64,000 nt of DNA from Semisulcospira habei (Eukaryota > Mollusca > Gastropoda > Semisulcospiridae), in contig BTPG01000002.1 in NCBI GenBank assembly GCA_036245525.1, positions 163,333,876 to 163,397,875 on the forward strand. The letters are read 5' to 3'. The translations under genes and the position numbers were made by a program. Shown in pieces: positions 13,801-22,800 of the stretch (within the stretch, counting starts at the first letter, position 1; the number at the start of each line of letters is the position of its first letter). The notes below the pieces were generated by a model. It was given only the letters and a program-made list of their open reading frames with translations. It had not been told where the DNA came from and searched no databases.

Positions 13801-16800
13801 GTCCCCGACTCACCGGCCTTCAACAGCCAACGGCCATACCACGTTGAATACACCGGTTCTCGTCTGATCACCGAAGTTAAGCAACGTCGGGCTCGGTTAG
13901 TACTTGGATGGGTGACCGCCTGGGAACACCAAGTGCTTACATTGGTCGGGCTGAAGCCTGGAGGGAGATGGCGTCCGGTCAGCGATCTTCGGCGCTGAAC
14001 AAGTTTTCGGCCCCCTCCTTCCTAATGGAGACTGCCAGAGCCCTGAAAGCCGCGGTCCAGCCTCTAATCTTCGCAGTCAGTCTGGACCTCTCCGATGCGT
14101 TCCTGCATGTCCCGATGCACCAGGCCTCCAGGAAGTTCTCAGGTTGCGATCGACGGCGTCGTTACCAGTTCCGCGCGCTGCCTTCGGACTCAACCTCAGC
14201 CCCTGGGTCTTCACTCGGCTGTTGGACGCCATAGTCGCCTTAACCCGACAGTCCTCCTCCAGTCCGACGTTGAACTACCTGGACGAACTCTTATTGCGCA
14301 ACCATTCGGAGACCGCGCTAGCCACGAACGGGGATGCTCTCCTGCACCTCCTGGCACACTTGGGCTTCCTAGTAAACAACGGCAAGTCGGATCTCACTCC
14401 CTCCCGCCGTTGTGCACCTAGGCTCGGACTTTGCTACCGACCTCTACACGGTACGCCTTCCGGCGCCCCGGATCGAGCAGATGGCGGATTTAGCCGGCCA
14501 GTTAGCTCGGGAGGATGTAGCCCCCGCCAGAGTCTGGCTTCAGTGGCGGGGTTTGATGAACGCCGCAGCGGATCTTATCCCACTAGGGCATCTTTCCTCC
14601 CGGCCGATTCAACCACATCTTCTTCACCTTGGCGTCCGTCTTCCGGAGACTTGACGACCGCGGTCCCAGTGTCCCAGATGCTTCGTCCGCACCTTCGTTG
14701 GTGGACCGACCCTACGTAGCTAGCGTCGGTAGTGCCCCTGGCCTCTCCACCTCCCCAGATCTCTCCTTGCGTCGATGCCAGCCTTCTGGGTGAGGGGGCC
14801 ATCTCCTACCGCGGTTCTCGCGGCGTCGGGCCCCTGGCCCTCAGACTTGGCGCACACCCACATCAACTGGTTGGAGATGCAGGCCGTCTGGCAAGCCCTT
14901 CAGGTCTGGGAGGATCTCCTCAGTCACCAGGAACTTCTCGTGCTTCGGACAACACGACGGGGGTTGCTTACATCCAGGAGCAAGGTGGCACACACTCCCC
15001 CGACCTGTGTGTGCCCCTCTACCGGATAATGCGTTGGTGCGAGGACCGGGGCTTTACCCTTCGAGCCCGGCACGGTCCCGGACACCAGGATGTCTGGGCC
15101 GACTCTCTATCACGCCGCGGCCAGCTCCTACACACGGAATGGACCCTGCGACAGGACATCTTTCGGATGATCTGCGCCCGTTGGGTGACTCCCCAGGTCG
15201 ACTTGTTCGCCACGGGGTGGAACCACCAGCTTCCCCTCTTTGTCTCCTCGATTCCCGACCCCCTTGCTTGGGTTGTCGGTGCGCTCTCCATTCCCTGGGA
15301 CGCCCTTGTGGCCTATGCTTACCCCCCTACGGTCCTCGTTCCCAAAGTCCTTCTCAAACTCGGGGCTGTTCGGCGATCATCCTGTTGGTCGCGCCGTTCG
15401 TCAAGAACCGCTCCTGGACCACCGACCTGCTCAGCCTCGCCACGGACCCGCCCCTGCTGCTTCCCACCCCGCGGACCATGCTCAAGCAACCGCGCCAGCC
15501 GCTGTTCCACCCCTGCCCGGAGCGACTCCTCCTTCACACCTGGAGGTTGTGCGGCAAGCCCTCAGAGCTAGAGGCTACTCGGGCGCAGCAATGGAGGCGT
15601 TCGCTGCGGCCCGTAGACCTTCGACCCTTCGAGTCTACGAGGGAAATTGGCGAGTCCTGTGTTCCTGGTGCTCCGATCACGGCCTTCCACGGATCTAACT
15701 AATCCTCAGCTGGCAGACCTCTTCTCTGGCTCTTCCGAGACCAAGGCCTAGCCCCCATCACGGTGCAGGGATACCTGTCCCTGACCGCGGACACTTATTG
15801 TGACCTTGGATGACCAGACCCGGGCGCCTGCAGGGACTTAGCCGAACTGATGGGACACTTCGGCATCCAGCACCCTACTCTCCGCTCGCTCATCCTTCAC
15901 TGGGACCTACCCTAGGTGCTTACGTGGTTGTATTCCGCCCGCTTCGAACCCTGACCTTGGCCCAGTTCGCGGACTTGACATGCAGACTTGCTTCATGCTG
16001 GCACTTGCTAAGGCATCGCGTGTGAGCGAGCTACACGCGCTTCGGAAAACCTTCCTGCTTGCAGTTCCGAACGGACGGGTCCGTCCAACTGCTTACGGAC
16101 CCGGTCTTCCGACGTGAAACAGGTCTCCTCCAACCGCGCCTCAGGTGTTCACCTTTCGGTCCCAGGAGACCCGGCTACAGGGTCCCATGCGCGCCCCTAG
16201 TTTAGCGGCAGCGATCTAAGGCCGTCCTCAGGGGACGGTCGCGCCTCTTACTACGGAGACCTCTGAGACCCAGCAGGCACGATTTTTCAGCCCAGACGAT
16301 CTTCCTGGCTCCGCTGGGTCACACGCTCCGCCTGTCAGGATATCTCTCCACAGGGGGCGAAGAGGCGGCACATTCGCGCACACGAGGTACAAGCCATGGC
16401 CACGAGCGTCGCGTTTGATCGAAACAGCGCTGTCTAGACATCGTGGTGGCCGTGGGCTGACAAACTGAATCTGAATTCGCCCGCTTCTACCTCCGGGACC
16501 TGGCTGGCCAGCGAGAGAATCTTGCAATTGTGGGGTACATCGCCGCGGCGCAACACTCCCTCCCGGCGCCACCGGCATGCACTTCGCTAAAATTGTCGGG
16601 AGTGTGCGACGGGGAGGACGGCGCTGTTCTCCTTGGGAGTTGTTTGCGGCACCCTCCTCCTCATCGCAATTCTCCCATGTAGTCATGTCATCGGTAATGT
16701 TTTTGAAGAAACAAATTCATTTTTCTCTAAAAGGTATTTTTTCGAAAAATACTTACCGATGACATGACTTGGATGACCCTCCCTCCTGCCCCGCTTGCCG

Positions 16801-19800
16801 CTTTCGAGCGAAGTATCAGACCGGATCTGGTAAGGCGGGTATGGGGAGATAACTCTCGGCCCCTCTGGGGGGTTCCCCGAGTGCCTCTCGGGTTGTGTGG
16901 GCACACAACGGGCAAGTAGGCTAAAATTGAGCCTAGAAGTAGACATTCCCCCATGTAGTCATGTCATCGGTAAGTATTTGTTTTTTCAAAATACATTACC
17001 GATGGCATTACTATCTGGGAATACACTCTATTGCCTATCGATTTCAGCAAAAGTTGTGTATAAGGCACAACTGGGGAGGAGACACCGGGGGATCCATGTA
17101 CTAGGGCCCCGGGTGGCCTCCCCTTACTACCGTATCCCGGCATGCGTGTGGCGAACTCCCGGCGTTCACCGGGCGACCTAATCAGTTTCACTCATAGCTC
17201 GACCGAGGACGGTCGAGTTTTTTGCCTCCTCCTTTCGGACTCTGATCTTCAGTGAAAGTTGAATTAGGAATCTGTTTGGACGGTTACTTGCTCTCGCTTC
17301 TTGGGCTTTCGACAGCTTATGTCTTGTGCGCCAACCGGATTCCGGCTGACCTTGTGACTTTCTCAAACAACTTTGGTTCAGCCGGCCCACGTGCTTTGTG
17401 CCTGGTAGTGAGTTGTGACCGGTTGACGACTCTTCACCGCCGGTTATGGCTTCTTCAGTGTTGAAGACTTGCCTCCTTTGTGGGGACTTCCAATGGCCGG
17501 ACGATGCTCACGCCTCTTGCTTACCGTGTTCGGGCTGTTCGTCGGACAGTACGTGTGACGTTTGCGCCGCTTGGACGGAAGACCGGTGGTCGCGCTTGTG
17601 GGACTTCTACAGACACGACCGGGCCCCTCGCTCGTTTCAGCCTCCGCGGGACCCTCCACTGGTGGACGGCCTTCCCTCGACGCCTCGGGCTCCTCTCCGC
17701 TCCGTCGTTCGGGCTGTCCGGCCCACAGGTAAGTCCCCTTCTTGTACCATTACGTCGCAGGCTCGCCCTCTCCTCTCCGAGTCGTCGGAACAGGGTAGGC
17801 GAGCCTCGGAGTCGCGCTCCCCACGCTCTGCGCCTCTAGCGCGTGGCTTGAGCCCCGTTACCTTTCCCTCCCCCCGCTCTGCTTCGCGCGAGCGGTCTGA
17901 GAGGGCGGAGTGCTCGTCACCCACCCCCGGCTCTAGGTCTCCGGAGCGAGGGCGGGGGACTGAGCGCAAACACAAGAAAGAGAAAAGGCGTCATGATAGA
18001 AGCTCTCACTCACGCTCCGAGACCTCGGAACGGGATTCGAGACATCGCGCCCGGCTACCTCCCCGCTCCGTACCGCCTGAGCGGGCTAGGCCAGCACCAC
18101 TTTCGTCCCCCCCCCCGTCCCGCCTCGCCCGGGCCGGCCCGGGTGGATTTTGTCTCTCGCCTCTCACCCTCCGGTTCTTTGGAACGGCGGGCTCATGTAC
18201 ATAAACGGTCTCCGACCCGCTTCGCTTCGCCAGAGCGGACGCGGCGTGACCATAGTCTGTCCCCCCCCCCCCCGTCTCGTATCGACTGGACGGGCCCGGT
18301 GTGACTCGGACCCGCGGCCTCCTCGCTCTGAAGCGGAGCTCAGGTCGCGGGCTCGGAAATCGTCCCCTCCCCGCTCCGCCTTTCCTGAGCGGGCTTGGTG
18401 TGACCATAGACTGTCCCCCCCCCCCCCCCCCCCCCCCCCCCGCCTCATATCGACCAGGCGGGCCCGGTGTGACAACGTTGCGCGTGACCTACGCTCCGAT
18501 CCTTCGGGCGAGGCACAGCGCGCCCGGTTTCGGTCCCCTCCCCGCTCCGCCTTTCCTGAGCGGGCTTGGTGTGACTCCTTGCGTTCCCCCCCCCCGCTAC
18601 GGCTCTCCCCGGCGGGCCAGGGGGGACCATGCCATTTCGTATTTGAGCCGTTCGCGGGTTCCTAACCCTACGCGGCATCCACACGCGGTTATTGATTTTG
18701 AGGTTGACCGCCGCGTTGCCGCGGTCCCTCCGTCCCCGCGGCGCTCCTCTCGGCGGGAGTCGCGGGTGGTTACGTCTTCCTCTCGTGTGGCGGAGCGCCG
18801 CTCTCGGAGCCGCTCGCCCCTTTCGTCTTTTTCGCGGGAGGATCGGTTTCTAGAACCGGACGTCCTCAGCCTTCACCCTACGGATTCGGCCTCGGCGATC
18901 TTTCTGCAGGATTCGGCGGCGGGTTCTCCGTCCCGCCTTTCCGCTGTCTCGTCCGCCTCGTCAGACGTCGCAGGCCCCTCGCTCGGGTCGCAGACGGCCC
19001 ACGCCCTGGAAGAGGCTTCACGCCTGATCGTCAAGTACTTACCACCCGAGTTATGTCCGCCGTCACCTCCTCCGAAGAGACAGGCGTCGGCTATGGTTGA
19101 CGCGCAGAGACCAGTCAAGCGCCGCAAGTCCCTCCCGCAACCAGCGGCCTTCCGGGACCTTTCTGAGGCCTTCTCCACCCAACTGAAGAACGACTCTTTC
19201 GGCGACTCTGGTTTTTTTACCGCCTCACGTTGGCCTCCGGGGATCAACCTGAGCTTCCGCCAGGCCTGGTATGCGGGACACTCACAAGCCTTTGCTATTC
19301 CTCTACCAGCGATAGATACGGCGGCATTAGTGCAGGCGGGCGGCCGCAGACCGGTGCAGAGCGCTTGGCCCCGGCCCATTGACAGGATCGCCTCCTTAGC
19401 CCGGAACTCGCTAGCGTGCTCGGGCTTCTTAGAGCTGGCTACCCAGGCGGCCTTACATTGTCTCCAGGATACTTGGGACCTGGAGGTGCAGTCCCCGCTC
19501 CGTGATGTGCAGTCCATTCTGATAGCGGCCAATCGGGCCGCCTACCATTCCTCCGCCAATGCCATGGCTGCGGCTGCCAATTGCGACCTCTGGAGGCGGG
19601 ACACCCTTTTGCGCCTCTGCTCAGACCTTCCCTTGGCAGTGAAAAACCAGCTCCGCCAAGCTCCTCTTGGCGGTTCCCTTCTGTTCGGCGACACTTGGCA
19701 GACAGTTAAGGAGGCGTCCAAGGACTTATGGCCCAAGCCGTCTTCTACCTCCGCCTCGCTCCGCTTTCGCAACCCCCGCTCGGCCAAGGGTCGCGCCCGG

Positions 19801-22800
19801 CGGTCCTTCAGACCCTCCTTCCCAGCCGGATCGTCGCGAGGGCGGGCCCGCCCAGCCCAGGCTCCGCAGCCGGGCCCCACCCCTCGCCCCGCTTGGCCCC
19901 GCGGCGCCCGTTCGGCGGGCCGCGGCCGGGCTCGTTGACTCCTCTCCGCCCCCGCCGTCAGTTCTCGGGTCTCCTGTCGGCGGGCGGCTGTCCCTCTTCA
20001 GCGACCTTTGGGGCTCGCTGTTCCCAGACGACCCTTGGGTTCGTTCCACGATTACTTCCGGCCTACTCCTCTCGTTCCTGTCCCCTCCGCCTCTTCGCAG
20101 GTCACCCATGTGGACCCAGGAGCCGCCAGACGTCACCCAGGCGGACGCGCTTCGCGGGGAAGTGGAGGCCCTTCTCGACAAAGCGGCGACAGAGGTAGTT
20201 TCGAGGCACGACTCTCCGGCCTTCTACAGCCGCCTCTTTGTGGTCCCCAAACCAGGCGGAAAGTGGCGTCCTGTGATCGACTTATCGGCGCTAAACAAGT
20301 TCATTTTGGCCCCTCGCTTCAGGATGGAGACGGCCCGGTCTCTCCGTGCGTCCGTCCGTCCGATGGACTTCGCAATCAGCCTCGATCTGTCCGACGCATA
20401 TCTTCACGTCCCGATTCATCCGTCGTCCCGTCGCTACCTTCAGTTTGCCTTTGGAGGGATAGTATACCAGTTCTGCGCCCTTGCTTTCGGACTCAACATC
20501 AGTCCTTGGGTGTTCACGAGACTACTCGATGCGGTAATGGCCTACTTTCGTCGACGTTCCCTGAGTCCGGCCTCCAATTACTTGGACGACCTTCTACTGC
20601 GCAATTTGGTCCCCGCTACGCTCCAGGCGGACAGAGATGCCCTCCTGTCCCTTCTGCGGCGGCTCGGCTTCCTCCTCAACCTGGGAAAATCGGACCTTTC
20701 CCCCTCTCGACGGTTCATTCATCTGGGGATGGAGTTCCTGACCGATCTCAACCTCGTCCGGCTACCCTTGCCCAGGCGGCAGAAGATCGCCGACTTAGCG
20801 ACTTCCATGGCGGGGGGGTCCTCCTTCACCGCCAGGGTCTGGCTTCAACTCCTGGGTCTCCTCAGTGCGGCTGCGGACCTGCTTCCTTTGGGCAGACTTT
20901 ACGCTCGGCCTCTACAACTACATCTCCTACTCCACTGGCGACCCTCCTCGGGCTGTCTGTCGGATCTGGTTCCGGTTACTCCGCTGGCTCGTCCTCACCT
21001 CGAGAGATGGACAGACCTCGCTTGGCTGGCTTCGGGAGTTCCTCTTCACTCCCCACCACCCCGGTGGTCCCTTTGTACGGATGCGAGCCAGTCCGGCTGG
21101 GGCGCTCACCTGTTACCGGATTTTCTCTCGGCCTCGGGCCCTTGGCCCCGGGACCTCGTAGGGAAACACATCAACTGGCTAGAATTGAAGGCAGTGGGGT
21201 TGGCCCTCGACCGTTGGCAGGAGACCTTGGCCAACCAGCAAGTTCTAGTTCTCTCCGACAACTCGACGGTGGTGGCTTACATTCAGAATCAGGGGGGCAC
21301 TCATTCGCCCTCCCTCTGCATCCTCCTGTATCACCTGCTCCTCTGGTGCAGGGATCGGGGCATTACTCTTCGAGCCCGCCACATCCCCGGACATCTCAAC
21401 GTGATTGCGGACGCCCTGTCCCGCCGCGGACAGCTGCTCCACACAGAATGGTCTCTACGCCCGGACATTTTTCGCCTGATCTGCTCGCAGTGGGAGACGC
21501 CACTACTAGATCTGTTTGCCACCAGGTGGAACAACCAGCTCCCAGTTTTCGTCTCTCCAGTCCCGGATCCGCTAGCTTGGGCGGTGGACGCCCTCTCCAT
21601 CCCTTGGGACGGCCTGATTGCGTACGCCTACCCCCCGTCGGTGCTCGTTCCGAAGGTGTTGCAGAAGCTTCGCGATTCCTCGGCGATTCTGTTGCTGGTG
21701 GCCCCCTTCAACTGGACCAAGAGTTGGACCACGGACCTCCTAGCGCTGGCGACGGACCCTCCTTTAGAGCTTCCTACCCCGCCCACGATGCTCAAGCAGC
21801 CCCGGCAGCAGCTCTTCCATCCGTGCCCGGAGCGCCTGCGCCTTCACGCTTGGAGGTTATCCAGCAAGCCCTCGCTGCTAGAGGTTTCTCGGATGCAGCA
21901 GTGGCGGCGATTGCAGCAGCCCGCAGACCCTCCACACGGAAGGTGTACGAGGGCAAGTGGAGAGTCTTCCAGTCCTGGTGCGCCTCCCAGGGGCTTCCTC
22001 CCGCTAACCTAGCCTCCCACCAACTGGCTGAGTTCTTCCTGTGGCTCTTCGAGGACCAAGGCTTAGCCCCGATCACCATCAAGGGCTACCGCGCTATGAT
22101 CGCAGACACCTACCGTCACCTGCGTCTCCCGGACCCAGGCGCCTGCAGGGACCTTTCGGATTTGCTGTCTCACTTTGAGCTGCGACGGCCGGTCTCCCGT
22201 TCCCTGGTGCCTCGGTGGGATCTCGCCTGGGTACTTACGTGGCTGAATACGAACAGGTTTGAACCTCTTCCCTTGGCGCGGTTCTCGGATTTGACCCGGA
22301 AGACGTGTTTTCTTCTAGCTCTCGCCTCGGCCTCCCGAGTTAGCGAGCTTCACGCACTCTCGACGCTTCCAGCCTGTCTTCAGTTTAGGGCTGACGGCTC
22401 TGCACAGCTTCTCCCTGACCCTTCCTTCCTGGCCAAGAACCGTCCCCCTACGGCGGCCCCTCAGTTACTGACTATACGGCCCCTCCGGGGAGCGGACCTT
22501 TCTCCGGGTTCGCGGCAGCAGGACCCGGTGCGGGCCCTCAGGATTTACCTACGCCGCTCTAAGCCGCGTCGCCAAGGACGCACACGTCTCTTTCTACCTT
22601 TGTCTGCGGGCAGACAAGACATCTCGTCCCAGACCGTGTCTTCCTGGCTGTGTTGGGTGATTAGGTCCGCTTACCGGGACCTCTCCCCAAGCGGCGATAA
22701 GCTCTTAAAAATCCGGGCCCATGAAGTAAGAGCGGTAGCCACCAGTCTAGCCCTGGACCGCAACTGCTCGGTCTCTGATATTGTCGCCGCGGGCGGCTGG

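Noticed and set aside
13826..13945. Functional 5S rRNA gene
   Set aside because: The terminal stem is mismatched, there is no clear T-run terminator, and it lies inside a decayed transposon.
20008..21789. N-terminal 590 codons of the frame that ends as the DIRS-3 recombinase
   Set aside because: The same DNA encodes the clear RT/RNase H in another frame, so this part is a shadow.
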